Below, in pieces: positions 7,879 to 17,340 of a DNA stretch of 64,000 bases (its first letter is position 1; the number at the start of each line of letters is the position of its first letter). Origin of the DNA: an uncultured Pseudomonadota bacterium (GTDB lineage Bacteria; Pseudomonadota; Gammaproteobacteria; Burkholderiales; Thiobacillaceae); NCBI GenBank assembly GCA_903835655.1, contig CAILNT010000086.1, positions 31,224 through 95,223 of the forward strand, read 5' to 3'. Under the pieces are notes generated by a model that searched no databases, had not been told where the DNA came from, and saw only the letters and a list, made by a program, of their open reading frames with translations. The position numbers and the translations under genes are program-made.

Positions 7879-9168
7879 TCATTGCAGTAATTCATCCACC
7901 CCGGCGAGGCAGGCCTCCCAGGCATAGTCCGCCAGTACTCTCTGGCGCGCGGCGGCACCCAGGTTCACGCCGCCCAGGACTTCGAGGATGCGAGCGACGA
8001 AGCCGCCGGCCCCCTCGGCCAGCAGGATTTCCTCCCGACTCGCCGTCAGGCCTTCCAGGGCTTGGGGGCTGACCACCAGCGTGCATCCCATGGCCATGCC
8101 CTCCAGCACCTTGTTCTGCACACCCCGTGCGATCCGCAGCGGCGCCACCACCACGCTCGCGTGCGCCAGCCAGGGGCGGATATCGGTCACCCGCCCGGTC
8201 ACCAGTACGCCGGGGAGGGTGGCCAGCGCGCGCACCTGCGGCGACGGCTTGCCGCCGACGATGGCGAACAGCAGGTCCGGGCGCAGCCGCCGCAATTCCG
8301 GCATCACTTCCCGCGCGAACCAGGTGACCGCGTCCACATTGGGCCAGTAATCCATGGCACCGGTGAATACGATCGCGGTCCCAGCCAGCGGCTCGGGCCT
8401 GGGATAATCGCGCACGGGGGAGAAATAGTCGGCATCGACGCCGTTGCTGTAGCTGCCGATCCGTACCGCGGATTCGGGCGCCAGGGCACGAAAATCTGCG
8501 GCCTCCACCGCCGAGACGAACAAGCTGGCGGTGAAGGCCGCCGCCACCTGCCGTTCCCACGCCAGCAGGCGTTCGCCTTCGCGGCGATACAGCCAGGACA
8601 AGGGCCAGGAGAAGAACCCGGCCCTGGTCGCCGCATACTGGCGCCACTTGTCCGAGTCGATGTCGACGAAATCCATCACCCGCCGCATGCGGTCGGGGCG
8701 AACCTCGGGCGGCGACGCTTGCGGCCCGCAGCGCTCGCGGGCGGCGCTGGGGGTGAGGGGCATGACGAAACGGCCCATGACGGAGGAATAGCAGAGCGCG
8801 CGCTCGACCCCGGAGCGCAGGTGTGCGTCCACCCAGGCTTGCAGTCCGGGGTGGCGGTAATAGGGCAAGGTGAGGGGTTCGCCGCTGAGGAGGCCAGAGA
8901 GGGCGCGCAGCTTGCCCAGGCGTGGATTCAGGCCGGCGAAATAGGTCGAGTCACAGATCGAACGCAACTTGTCGCAATGTCGCCAGTCATCGGGATCGTC
9001 CACGAACGCGCCCAGATGCACCCGGTAATGGCGGGTGAGGTGTTGCAGCAGATGCCAGGCGCGTATCTTGTCGCCCTTGTCCGGCGGATAAGGAATGCGG
9101 TGGGCGAGGAACAGCAAGTCGGGCTTGCCTCCGGCCTCTTGCCCCCGCGTCGCCATCGCCCCTGGCAT
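7879..9168 (-). CDS. XrtA-associated sugar transferase (Stp1-type, GT4)
   Basis: A GT-B glycosyltransferase of about 430 residues of the PEP-CTERM/EpsH1 sugar transferase type 1 (TIGR03087-like). Visible hallmarks are FLAHRIPYPPDKGDKIRAW near the start, MDFVDIDSDKWRQYA mid-protein, YSNGVDADYF, FTGAMDYWPNVDAV, and APLRIARGVQNKVLEGMAMG near the end. The start is uncertain between ATGs at 9168 and 9156; the upstream gene ends at 9173. An insertion of about 20 residues, LTPSAARERCGPQASPPEV (encoded near 8695-8765), sits where family members normally run straight into the MDFVD motif. It resembles translated dispersed palindromic repeat. Confidence 0.9.
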   Translation of the reverse strand: MPGAMATRGQEAGGKPDLLFLAHRIPYPPDKGDKIRAWHLLQHLTRHYRVHLGAFVDDPDDWRHCDKLRSICDSTYFAGLNPRLGKLRALSGLLSGEPLTLPYYRHPGLQAWVDAHLRSGVERALCYSSVMGRFVMPLTPSAARERCGPQASPPEVRPDRMRRVMDFVDIDSDKWRQYAATRAGFFSWPLSWLYRREGERLLAWERQVAAAFTASLFVSAVEAADFRALAPESAVRIGSYSNGVDADYFSPVRDYPRPEPLAGTAIVFTGAMDYWPNVDAVTWFAREVMPELRRLRPDLLFAIVGGKPSPQVRALATLPGVLVTGRVTDIRPWLAHASVVVAPLRIARGVQNKVLEGMAMGCTLVVSPQALEGLTASREEILLAEGAGGFVARILEVLGGVNLGAAARQRVLADYAWEACLAGVDELLQ

Positions 9169-9172
9169 CGGC

Positions 9173-10204
9173 TTACCCGAGCTGCCGGATGATGTGCGGA
9201 CCGATGAAATTGGCCAGCGCGAGCGGCATGCGTTGCCAGGCCTTGATGAACAGGCGGTACTTGGGATTATTGGGATTGTTCTCGGGCACCGCGCCGGCGC
9301 GCACCAGATGGTAGCCGTAGTGCAGCGCTTGCGGCTCGAAACCCCAGTTGTGCTTGAAGTCGTAGGCACCGGTGCCGACCTTGCTGCGGCCGAAGTCGAA
9401 CAGCCTGTAGCCTCGCTCCACGGCCAGCCGCATCACCTCCCAGTACATGAAGTCGCTGCCCGCGAGCAGCCGGGCAGCCGCCGTGACGCCGGCGTAATAG
9501 GGCCACACCTCGTCGCGGAAATAGAAATTCATGACGCAGCACACCACTTCATCCTGCTGGGTGACGCTGACGATGTCGACATCGGCACCGAATTCCTCCA
9601 GCAGCAACTGGAAGTAACGCCTGGGGAGGACCGGAGTGCCCAAGCGGTGCCAGCTTTCGCAATAAGCGGGGTAGAAGCGCCGCAGATCGTGGTCGATCTC
9701 GCTCCTCAGCCCGACCTTGATTCCCTTGCGCACCATGGCGCGTTGTTTGCGCGGTATGGCCAGCAGATTTTGCTCGACCTCCGGGTCGAGCGCCCGGCGG
9801 AAGGTGGCATAGAGATTGGTTCCGGGCCAGTCCGGATGGGCGGGCGCATCGCGGTCGCGGTATTCCAGATGCCCCACGCCGAGCGCCTCGGCCAAGGCCA
9901 GTGCCGCCCGATCAAGCGCCTGTCGAGCCTCGTCGTTGGCGGCGACGATGCCGCCGTAGACGCAAAACGGCATGGAAACCAGGGTGTGACCAAACAGCGG
10001 GCTACGGACTTCGCCCAGGGGCAGGACGCCCTCGATGCGGCCCTCCCGTTCCGCCAGGAGAAAATGGCAGGGTTGTTTGAGCGCGGTCTCGATCACCCGG
10101 CGCCAGCCATAGCGGTGAAAGAAGGTGGCCCCCGGTGCGGCCTGCACATAGGCATCCCAGGCGGCGGCATCGGTGGCGACGGCAGTGCGGATGATCAGGT
10201 TCAT
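9173..10204 (-). CDS. FemAB-like XrtA-associated protein
   Basis: A 343-residue GNAT-fold FemAB-family protein of the type tied to exosortase A loci (TIGR03019-like). It runs from MNLIIRTAVATDAAAWDAYV through FHRYGWRRVIE and PFCVYGGIVA to FDFGRSKVGTGAYDFKHNWGFEP in the second acyltransferase half, which is the strongest family mark. Family members elsewhere transfer amino acids from tRNA; for the XrtA subgroup the role is inferred to be aminoacylation of the glycan or of a carrier. The ATG overlaps the stop of the deacetylase gene by 4 nt, indicating translational coupling. Confidence 0.92.
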   Translation of the reverse strand: MNLIIRTAVATDAAAWDAYVQAAPGATFFHRYGWRRVIETALKQPCHFLLAEREGRIEGVLPLGEVRSPLFGHTLVSMPFCVYGGIVAANDEARQALDRAALALAEALGVGHLEYRDRDAPAHPDWPGTNLYATFRRALDPEVEQNLLAIPRKQRAMVRKGIKVGLRSEIDHDLRRFYPAYCESWHRLGTPVLPRRYFQLLLEEFGADVDIVSVTQQDEVVCCVMNFYFRDEVWPYYAGVTAAARLLAGSDFMYWEVMRLAVERGYRLFDFGRSKVGTGAYDFKHNWGFEPQALHYGYHLVRAGAVPENNPNNPKYRLFIKAWQRMPLALANFIGPHIIRQLG

Positions 10205-11052
10205 GGATACTTCAACTCGGCGGCGTAGACCCGGTCGGCGCGGCCCCAGCGGAAATCGACACAGAGGCGGTCGAGCTTGGCGGTCATGCGATCCAGATTG
10301 ACGTAATGGCGCAGCCGGCTCTTGAGGGGGGCGCCCGGCACCCGCGGCTGAGCGGGATCGATTTCCCATGGGTGGAAATAGAATACGGCGGGACGCCTCT
10401 CCAGCCGGTTGACCCGGCCGATCAGCCAGCGCGAGGCCGCATAGGGCAGCAGGCGAAAATAGCCACCGCCCGCCGCGGGCAGGTTGCGCCCGGCCAGGGG
10501 AACCGTGGTGGGTGGGATTTCCAGCAGGGCGGGGCAGGTCTTCGGGCGATAGGGGAAACGCGGCGCTTCGGGCATGCCGTAGTGGTCGTGGGCGATTGGG
10601 TAGATGCTGGAACTGTAGCGGTAGCCGGCCTCCGCCAGGACGTCCAGCGCCCAGAGGTTGGCGCGGCCTATGGAAAAGCTGGGGGCGCGATAGCCGGAAA
10701 CCGGTACTCCGGACAGGTCCTCCAGCAGTTTCTTGGCGCGCGTCACATCTTCCCCGAATGCCTCTCGCGTGAGGCCGGTCACGCGCTGATGCCCGTGGCC
10801 GTGGCTGGCCAGTTCGTGGCCGGCGGCGACGATGGCGCGAACCACGCCGGGATAGCGTTGGGCGATCCAGCCCAGGGTAAAGAAGGTGGCCTGCACCTCA
10901 TGGCGCGCGAATAGTTCAAGGATGCGCCCGACATTGGCCTCCACCCGGCAAGGCCAAGTCTCCCAGGCGTCGCGCGGGATGGTGTGTTCGAATGCGCCTA
11001 CCTGGAAGTAATCTTCCACATCGACGCTCATCACGTTGATGATGCCGCTCAC
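10201..11052 (-). CDS. XrtA-system polysaccharide deacetylase
   Basis: A carbohydrate esterase family 4 deacetylase of about 283 residues (TIGR03006-type). It opens MSVDVEDYFQVGAFEHTI, where DVED gives the catalytic/metal aspartate, continues with QATFFTLGW, and has the zinc motif SHGHGHQ. The C-terminal FYFHPWEIDP supplies the second catalytic region. It probably removes N-acetyl groups from the exopolysaccharide. The GTG at 11052 overlaps the stop of wecB (GTGA), which I take as the start; the ATG at the MSVD methionine is the conservative alternative. There is no signal peptide, which is normal for this subgroup. Confidence 0.9.
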   Translation of the reverse strand: MSGIINVMSVDVEDYFQVGAFEHTIPRDAWETWPCRVEANVGRILELFARHEVQATFFTLGWIAQRYPGVVRAIVAAGHELASHGHGHQRVTGLTREAFGEDVTRAKKLLEDLSGVPVSGYRAPSFSIGRANLWALDVLAEAGYRYSSSIYPIAHDHYGMPEAPRFPYRPKTCPALLEIPPTTVPLAGRNLPAAGGGYFRLLPYAASRWLIGRVNRLERRPAVFYFHPWEIDPAQPRVPGAPLKSRLRHYVNLDRMTAKLDRLCVDFRWGRADRVYAAELKYP

Positions 11053-12149
11053 GCCGTGCCGTCCAGCCAAGCGCGCAAGTGCGCCGCGATGCGCTCGGCC
11101 GCGTGGCCGTCCCAGAACTCCGGGATGCGCCCGCGTTTGCCGCCGCTGGCGAGGATGTCGCGAAAACAGGCCAGGATCGCGTCCGGGTTCGGCCCGGTGA
11201 GGGTGTTGGTGCCTTCAACCAGGGTGATCGGACGCTCCGTGTTTTCCCGCAGGGTGATGCAAGGTACGCCCAACGCCGTCGTTTCCTCCTGCAAGCCGCC
11301 GGAATCGGTGAGCACCAGGGTGGCGTCCCGCATCAGGCCCAGCATTTCCAGATAGCCCTGCGGCGGCAGCAAACGGATGCCGGGTGCCGCCAACAAGCCC
11401 GCCAGGCCGAGGCGCTCCGCGGCCGACCGGGTGCGGGGATGGATGGGGAAGACCACGTCGACCTCGCGCGCAACGACGCCCAGGGTTTCCAGGAGTCGGC
11501 GCAAGGTGGCCGGGTCGTCGACATTGGACGGGCGGTGCAGGGTGACCACGGCATGGCCCCGGGCCGGTTTCCCGCCCAGCGTCGCCTCCGCCGGCACGGC
11601 CCGGGCCAGATGCGCGCGCAGGGTGTCGATCATGACGTTGCCGACGAACTGGATGCGTTCGCGGGCGATGCCTTCGCGCAGGAGATTGGCCAACGCCGAG
11701 CGCTCGGTGGTGTAGAGCAGGTCGGAGATCTGATCGGTCAGGACGCGGTTGATCTCTTCCGGCATGGCGCGGTCATTGCTGCGCAAGCCAGCCTCTACGT
11801 GGATGACCGGGATACCCTTCTTGGCCGCGACCAGAGCGCAGGCGATGGTGGAATTCACATCGCCCACCACCAGAATGGCTCGCGGGGGCTGCGCATCCAG
11901 CACCGGTTCGAAGGCGCGCATGATGTCCGCGGTCTGCACCGCGTGGCTGGCCGATCCGACTTCCAGGTTGACATCCGGGCGCGGGATGCCGAGTTGATCG
12001 AAGAAGCTGTCGCTCATCGCCGGGTCGTAGTGCTGACCGGTATGGACCAGCTTGGTGGAAATCGCCTGGGCTGGAAAGGCCGCCATGATCGGCGCGATTT
12101 TCATGAAGTTGGGGCGGGCGCCCACTACGCACAGGACTTCGGTCATCAT
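11049..12149 (-). CDS. wecB: UDP-GlcNAc 2-epimerase (non-hydrolysing)
   Basis: A 366-residue epimerase that interconverts UDP-GlcNAc and UDP-ManNAc in the cytoplasm, feeding ManNAc-type sugars to the exopolysaccharide. The start VLCVVGARPNFMKIAPIMAA is the standard WecB N-terminus. The motifs HTGQHYD, VHVEAGLRS, LTDSGGLQEE and LRENTERPIT are all present. Two consecutive ATG codons exist; the first, at 12149, overlaps the stop of the ATPase gene. It is usually part of XrtA loci, and this copy sits between the secretion ATPase and the deacetylase. Confidence 0.95.
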   Translation of the reverse strand: MMTEVLCVVGARPNFMKIAPIMAAFPAQAISTKLVHTGQHYDPAMSDSFFDQLGIPRPDVNLEVGSASHAVQTADIMRAFEPVLDAQPPRAILVVGDVNSTIACALVAAKKGIPVIHVEAGLRSNDRAMPEEINRVLTDQISDLLYTTERSALANLLREGIARERIQFVGNVMIDTLRAHLARAVPAEATLGGKPARGHAVVTLHRPSNVDDPATLRRLLETLGVVAREVDVVFPIHPRTRSAAERLGLAGLLAAPGIRLLPPQGYLEMLGLMRDATLVLTDSGGLQEETTALGVPCITLRENTERPITLVEGTNTLTGPNPDAILACFRDILASGGKRGRIPEFWDGHAAERIAAHLRAWLDGTA

Positions 12150-13147
12150 TCGTTTTCCTTGCCGCTGGTCAGCGTGTAGAGCACCTTGCGCACCAGAGGG
12201 ATGAGTCGGCTGACGGAGCGCTCGATGGCGACCATGCGGCCGTCCATCCGATCCATCAGGGCACTGTCTGGCGTCGCTGGCCGCGCAGTGCCCTCCTCCC
12301 GCGGCGGCGGTGGCTCCTGATTGGCGTGTTGATGATGGACTTCCTGGCGCAGGTCGCTGATGACTTCCTGAACCGCACTCGAACCCAGGTGCGTGCGCTC
12401 TTCCAGGTAGCCGAACAGGAGGATGCGGTCGCACAGGGTGTTGATGCGTCGGGGCACGCCGGCGGTGAACTGAAAGATGGCGTCGAAGGCGCCTTCGGAA
12501 AACGAGGGCGAGCCCTGCCAGCCGGCGGTTTTCAGCCGATGCAGGATGTACTGCATGGTTTCCGCACGATCGAGCGGACCCAGGTGGTAGGAGGCGATCA
12601 CCCGTTGCCGCAATTGCAGCATTTCCGGGCTTTGCAGGGTGTCGCGAAATCCGGGTTGCCCGAGGAGGAAGGATTGCAACAGCGGTTTGTCGCCCTCGTG
12701 AAAATTGGAGAGCATGCGCAACTCCTCGATCGCGCGCAGGTTCAGGTTCTGCACCTCATCGACCACGAGCAGCGGCTTGCGCCCCTGGCGTACCGCCAGT
12801 CGCAGATAATCCTCCAGGCCCTTGAGCAGGGCGGACTTGGTGATGCCTTCCGCCTTCAGACCAAAGGCGGCCGCGATGCTGCGCAAGGTGTCCTCGGCAT
12901 CGAGCTGGGTGCTGACCAGCTCAGCGATCAGGTAGGCGCCGTTTTCCAGCTTGCGCAGCAGGCTCTGGACCAGCGTGGTCTTGCCGGCGCCGACATCTCC
13001 GGTGATGATGATGAAGCCCTCCCCGAGAGACAAGCCATATTCCAGGTAGGCGAAGGCGCGCTTGTGGCCACGGCTGGCGTAGAAGAAACGGGGATCGGGA
13101 TTGAGCTGGAACGGCTTGTCCCGCAGCTGATAGTAGCTCTCGTACAT
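12146..13147 (-). CDS. XrtA-associated secretion ATPase
   Basis: A 333-residue AAA-type ATPase of the PEP-CTERM locus family (TIGR03015-like, ExeA-related). It starts MYESYYQLRDKPFQLNPDP, has the Walker A loop GDVGAGKTT near residue 50 and Walker B LLVVDEVQNL near 125, then sensor region LRMLSNFHEGDKPLLQSFLLGQPG. The C-terminal 60 residues are proline/charged and low in complexity. It likely powers or regulates assembly or export of the polysaccharide at the inner membrane. It overlaps wecB by 4 nt and follows the outer-membrane barrel gene by 8 nt. Confidence 0.92.
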   Translation of the reverse strand: MYESYYQLRDKPFQLNPDPRFFYASRGHKRAFAYLEYGLSLGEGFIIITGDVGAGKTTLVQSLLRKLENGAYLIAELVSTQLDAEDTLRSIAAAFGLKAEGITKSALLKGLEDYLRLAVRQGRKPLLVVDEVQNLNLRAIEELRMLSNFHEGDKPLLQSFLLGQPGFRDTLQSPEMLQLRQRVIASYHLGPLDRAETMQYILHRLKTAGWQGSPSFSEGAFDAIFQFTAGVPRRINTLCDRILLFGYLEERTHLGSSAVQEVISDLRQEVHHQHANQEPPPPREEGTARPATPDSALMDRMDGRMVAIERSVSRLIPLVRKVLYTLTSGKENE

Positions 13148-13155
13148 AGTGGGTC

Positions 13156-14817
13156 TTAGAAGGTCATGCCGAGTTGGGCGCTGACCCTGTTTTCCTCGAT
13201 GGCGCCGCTTGTGGCGTGCTGTTCCGAATGGCGGGCGGAAAGGCTGCTACTGACATGGGGGCTGAGTTGGTGCGTCAGCAACCAGTAGAGCGCCCAGGTG
13301 TCGCTCTCTTGTGCGGCGGCTTCGGCCTTGCTCCAGTTCGTACCCAGGGAGATCGCGGTCCGGGAGGAAAGCGGCAAGGACCAGTTTGCATCGACGCCGT
13401 TCTGGCGGCTCGAACCCGCGGCACTGCTGTTGCTGAGCGACTGGACCCGGGATTGGCTCAGGGAGAAGGCGAGCGCACTCCGGCCCAGGGAGAAATTGAG
13501 CGTCCCGGCCCAGGTCTTGTTGTAGGTGGTCTGGTTGAGCAACTGGGTATACGGAATGGCGATGGATACCGGCTGGCAGCCCGCCGGCATGGGCTGGCCC
13601 GAGACGATGGCCTGGAATTGGCCGTTGCAGAGGTAGAAAGGAAAGGTGGACACTTGGTTGATCTGCTGCGAGGCATTCGTCACGGATTCCGCATAGTTCA
13701 GGCCCACCACGGCGCGGCGAAGTCGGTGGCTGGAGCTGAGCGCGTAGGAAGTGTAGCCGTAGGAGGACAGGCCGTTGGTCGTCGTGTCGACGCCGGAGGC
13801 GCCCGAATCGAAGTTTTTTTGCGCCGATCCGGAGATACTGGTCAGGACGGAGGGCGTCCAGTTCCCGGACAGGCTGTAGGAAGCCGAGCCGTTGCGCCGA
13901 CCGGAAGTCGCGGCCAGCGTGAGCCTGCGAGTCGGCGTCCAGTTGGCGGAGAGGCTGGAAGTGGGGCTGCTGCCGCTTCGTCCCGCGGTTCCCGTCAGAG
14001 TAAACGAACGAGTGGGAAACCAGGTCGCGCCGGCCACCGTGTAGTGGCTGCCTTGGCCCTGAAGGGCGCTTAACCCCTGGGCGCCGTTATTCCCGCCCCC
14101 CAGGAAGACCCGTGTCTTGCTCAATATGGCGTAGCCTACGTTGTAGCTGTCGCCTGTCAGCGACGAGGTGGTGGCTCCGTAGGCGTTGTTGCGACTGTAG
14201 TTCGCCGCATAGCTGAGGCGTTCCGGCCGCGGTCCGCTGCGCAGTCCCAGCTTCAGGTCATCGCTGGTGCTGCTGGCCAGGGCGCTGGAGCCGGCGCTGG
14301 CGTAATTCAGGCCCAGGCTGGCGTCGGTGATCAGGCTGCGATCGAATAACTCGTTGTGCAAACTCGGCGTCAGCGCGAGCGAGCGGGTCTCGACCCGATT
14401 CGAGTTGGTCGTGTCGCTGTTCTGGGAGGTCGCGGCGAACTGCGAGGCGTAGCTTTGACCGACCTGTGCGTTGCCGTCCAGCTTGAGGACCCCGACGACC
14501 GGTTCGACCTGCATGCTGGCGTTGAGTGCCTGGGTGAGGCTGTTCCGGCCGGAGTCGTAGAGCAGCTCGCTCAGGCTGTAGGTCAGATTGGCGCTGCCTC
14601 GCCTTCCCTGTCGGCTCAAGCTGAGGCTGGGCGAAACCTGGGTGATCCATGCGGATTCGGGACTGGTGCTGACCAGCGCCACGTTGTCGCTATGGGTCTG
14701 CGTCAGACTCAGACCGGTCGTGGCTTTCCAGTCGCTGGCGGCAAAGGTGAATGCCGGCAGGAGCCCGATCAGGAGCGGGAGGACGCGCGAATTATTGCTC
14801 AGGAGCTTTCTCGCCAT
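13156..14817 (-). CDS. XrtA-associated outer-membrane beta-barrel protein
   Basis: A 553-residue protein of the PEP-CTERM-associated barrel family (TIGR03016-like). The ATG at 14817 gives a signal peptide (RVLPLLIGLLPAFTFA) followed by SDWKATTGLSLTQTHSDN. The rest is a regular alternation of short amphipathic strands rich in Ser, Thr and Asn, with many SLS, TGT and NW pairs, ending in an aromatic residue (AQLGMTF). This is the pattern of an outer-membrane barrel inserted by BamA. In this locus it may form part of the polysaccharide exit route. It overlaps the tyrosine kinase gene by 26 nt. Confidence 0.85.
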   Translation of the reverse strand: MARKLLSNNSRVLPLLIGLLPAFTFAASDWKATTGLSLTQTHSDNVALVSTSPESAWITQVSPSLSLSRQGRRGSANLTYSLSELLYDSGRNSLTQALNASMQVEPVVGVLKLDGNAQVGQSYASQFAATSQNSDTTNSNRVETRSLALTPSLHNELFDRSLITDASLGLNYASAGSSALASSTSDDLKLGLRSGPRPERLSYAANYSRNNAYGATTSSLTGDSYNVGYAILSKTRVFLGGGNNGAQGLSALQGQGSHYTVAGATWFPTRSFTLTGTAGRSGSSPTSSLSANWTPTRRLTLAATSGRRNGSASYSLSGNWTPSVLTSISGSAQKNFDSGASGVDTTTNGLSSYGYTSYALSSSHRLRRAVVGLNYAESVTNASQQINQVSTFPFYLCNGQFQAIVSGQPMPAGCQPVSIAIPYTQLLNQTTYNKTWAGTLNFSLGRSALAFSLSQSRVQSLSNSSAAGSSRQNGVDANWSLPLSSRTAISLGTNWSKAEAAAQESDTWALYWLLTHQLSPHVSSSLSARHSEQHATSGAIEENRVSAQLGMTF

Positions 14818-15754
14818 AGCCACCGTAGCCGCCATAACCGTAGCCGTAGCCATAATCGCCGGCGCTGCCTCCCGAGACGAATTTGTTGAGCACAATGCCG
14901 ACATGCTCGCAGCCGGCCAGGTGCGTGAGCGCATCTGTGATCGCATCCTGGGGCGTGCGCTCCGCTTCCACCACAAAAACGATCTGCCCCATATAGGTGG
15001 CCAGTACGGAGGCTTCACTAGTCGCGAGCAATGGCGGGCAATCGAAAATCACGATGCGATCGGGGTAGCGATTGGCGATGTCCTGCACGAAGTTCTTCAT
15101 CGAGGAACTCGCCAGCAATTCCGTGGCATGCGTGATGCTCTCGCCCGCGGGCAATACCGAGAGTTTATCGATGCTGGTCTTGATCAGCACGTCGGACAAG
15201 GGCAGTTCGGAATCCTGAAGGACATCGATCAACCCGCGCTTGGCCTTGAGGCCGAGATACCGCACCACCGATGCCTTGGACACGTCGGCGTCGATCAGGA
15301 GCACGGTGTGTTCCAGTTCCGTGGCCATGCTGATCGCCAGATTGATGGACGTGAAGGTCTTGCCTTCGCCGGGCAGGGAACTGGTCACCATGATGAGATT
15401 GCCGTTCTTCACCCGCTCGACACCGCCGTGGCCGAAGGCATTTGCCAGCAGGGGACGCTTGATCAAGCGATATTCTTCCGTCACCTTGCTGCGGCCGGAA
15501 TCCGGGGTGACCGCACCCATCGCCTTGAGGCGCCCAAGGTCGACCTCGCCATACTGGCTACCCATGACGGTCGCCGGGCCATCATCTTCCGTATGCATGC
15601 GGGCGGGGCGCTTTTTGGGTTGGTCGAACGAAGTCTCGATGAGGTCGATCGAGTCCTCGATGAGCTTGTGCCGAACGGCGTCGTTCTCCACCTCCGCTCC
15701 GGGCGTTGCCAGGGACCGGGACAGCCGGCTGGCGGCGCGCTCGATGATGCTCAT
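14792..15754 (-). CDS. XrtA-associated tyrosine autokinase (BY-kinase)
   Basis: A 320-residue cytoplasmic bacterial tyrosine kinase (TIGR03018-like) that pairs with the chain-length protein upstream. It carries Walker A SSLPGEGKT, Walker A' VLLIDADVSK and Walker B IVIFDCPPLL. The C-terminus has a tyrosine cluster of alternating Gly and Tyr (DYGYGYGYGGYGGYG), the expected autophosphorylation tail. Cycling of this tail normally controls polymer length and export. The transmembrane activator domain is separate, in the 512-residue gene just upstream, as is usual outside the Enterobacteria. Confidence 0.93.
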   Translation of the reverse strand: MSIIERAASRLSRSLATPGAEVENDAVRHKLIEDSIDLIETSFDQPKKRPARMHTEDDGPATVMGSQYGEVDLGRLKAMGAVTPDSGRSKVTEEYRLIKRPLLANAFGHGGVERVKNGNLIMVTSSLPGEGKTFTSINLAISMATELEHTVLLIDADVSKASVVRYLGLKAKRGLIDVLQDSELPLSDVLIKTSIDKLSVLPAGESITHATELLASSSMKNFVQDIANRYPDRIVIFDCPPLLATSEASVLATYMGQIVFVVEAERTPQDAITDALTHLAGCEHVGIVLNKFVSGGSAGDYGYGYGYGGYGGYGEKAPEQ

Positions 15755-15767
15755 CCCATTCTCCTCA

Positions 15768-17306
15768 TCAAGCCGCAGGGGAAAGCAGCAGGTAGTAGAC
15801 GATCTGCCCCAGATAAGCGACGAACAACATGCCCGTCGCGGCGAAATAGATGTAGTTGAGCTTGCGCGTGCGCCGCAGCATGGCGTCGGTTTGGATCATG
15901 GAGACCGCGCCAAGCAGGGGCAAGTCGGTCAACTCATGCAGGTGGCGACGACTGGTCACCGTGGGACGCAATTGCGCCAGCAGGAAGGCCAGCACCGCGC
16001 CCAACGCGATCCCCGCGAACGGCGCCACGGTCACCAGGAGGGGGCGATTCGGCCAGACCGGCTTGCCATCCACACGGGGCGGATCGACGACGCGGAAATC
16101 GACCGAATCGGTTTTCGTCTCCACCTCGCTGGTGAGCGAAGCGGTCTCCCGGCGATCGAGCATGGCGGCGAAATTTTTCTGATATACGCCATAATCGCGC
16201 ATCATTTGCGTGTATTCGCCCTCGATATGCGGCACCAGGTCGACCGTCCGGTAGAGATCGCTTTTCTTCTTGCCGAGCTGTTCGACGCGCGCCTTGAGCA
16301 TGGCGACATTGGCATCGGCCTCGGCGATGGCGATGGTCAGCTGCTGGTAGATCGGGTTCTGCGCCTTGACGGCCTCATGGCTTCCACCGTGTGCCGACGC
16401 TTCTTCCTGCTTCTTCTGTTCCAGCAGGTGGGCGATCAGGCTCTTGGTGCGCGCGATCTCCGGGTGCAGATCGGTGTATTTCAGGCGCAGGCTGTCGATC
16501 TGCGCCTGCAAGGCGGAGACGCGGGCATCCAGCGCCGTGGTGGAGGCATTGACGGGCACCACCGCGTCCAGGGTTTCGTTCTGGTCCTGGAGTTGCTGCG
16601 ACAGTTGCTGCTTGCGGTTCACGGCCTCCAGGAGCTCCTGTTTGGCCTGTTCCAGGGCCGCCGAGACTTGCTGATACTGGCCGTAGAACCCGCCTTCGGT
16701 TCCCGGCATGTTGCCGATGTTGCGGCGCTTGAACGCCTCCATCTCCTTTTCCTTCGCCAGCAGCTTGTCTTCGTAATGGTGCAGTTGATCGTCGATGAAT
16801 TTCTGGGATTTGGTCAGGTCCGTGCGCGTTCCACCCAGGCTGCTTTCGGTGAATAGCGTCAACAAGGCCTGGACGACACGTTTGGCCAGATCCGGGTTGG
16901 AATCCGCGTAGGAGATCGTGTAGATCTGGCTTTCGCCACCGCCGCCCAACATGACTTTTCCCGCCAGTCCGTTAAAGAGCGCCTCCTGTTGCTGCGGAGT
17001 CTTCGCGCGCAGATCCAGGTCGGTCATGCGCGCCAGTTTTTCCAGGTTGGGCCTGCTGAGCAGGGTGCGGGTAATCATGGTGATCTGCTGCCCGGTGTTG
17101 GGCTGGATCGCCAGTCCGCCCAGGAGCGGCTTCAACAAAGACTGGGTGTCGACGTAGACCCGTGCCTGAGCCTGGTAGCGATTTTCCAGAGAATAGATGT
17201 ACACCCAACTGACCACCGCGACCAGCCAGGCGACGATCAGCATCAGCCAGCGGCGGCGCCAGATGCCGCGCGCATACCCCAGGAACTGTTCGACTACAGG
17301 ATTCAT
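15768..17306 (-). CDS. XrtA-system polysaccharide chain-length determinant (Wzz-type)
   Basis: A 512-residue inner-membrane protein of the PEP-CTERM chain-length family (TIGR03007-like). It has an N-terminal transmembrane helix (WLMLIVAWLVAVVSWVYIY), a Wzz domain with ARVYVDTQSLLKPLLGG, a long periplasmic coiled coil rich in Gln/Glu/Leu (about 170-340), and paired C-terminal membrane segments (APFAGIALGAVLAFLLA and FAATGMLFVAYLGQIVYY). It controls polymer length and activates the tyrosine kinase encoded 13 nt downstream. It follows the export lipoprotein gene by 34 nt. Confidence 0.93.
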   Translation of the reverse strand: MNPVVEQFLGYARGIWRRRWLMLIVAWLVAVVSWVYIYSLENRYQAQARVYVDTQSLLKPLLGGLAIQPNTGQQITMITRTLLSRPNLEKLARMTDLDLRAKTPQQQEALFNGLAGKVMLGGGGESQIYTISYADSNPDLAKRVVQALLTLFTESSLGGTRTDLTKSQKFIDDQLHHYEDKLLAKEKEMEAFKRRNIGNMPGTEGGFYGQYQQVSAALEQAKQELLEAVNRKQQLSQQLQDQNETLDAVVPVNASTTALDARVSALQAQIDSLRLKYTDLHPEIARTKSLIAHLLEQKKQEEASAHGGSHEAVKAQNPIYQQLTIAIAEADANVAMLKARVEQLGKKKSDLYRTVDLVPHIEGEYTQMMRDYGVYQKNFAAMLDRRETASLTSEVETKTDSVDFRVVDPPRVDGKPVWPNRPLLVTVAPFAGIALGAVLAFLLAQLRPTVTSRRHLHELTDLPLLGAVSMIQTDAMLRRTRKLNYIYFAATGMLFVAYLGQIVYYLLLSPAA

Positions 17307-17340
17307 CCGGCTTCCCCATCAGGTCCGCAGAGGCACTCGC

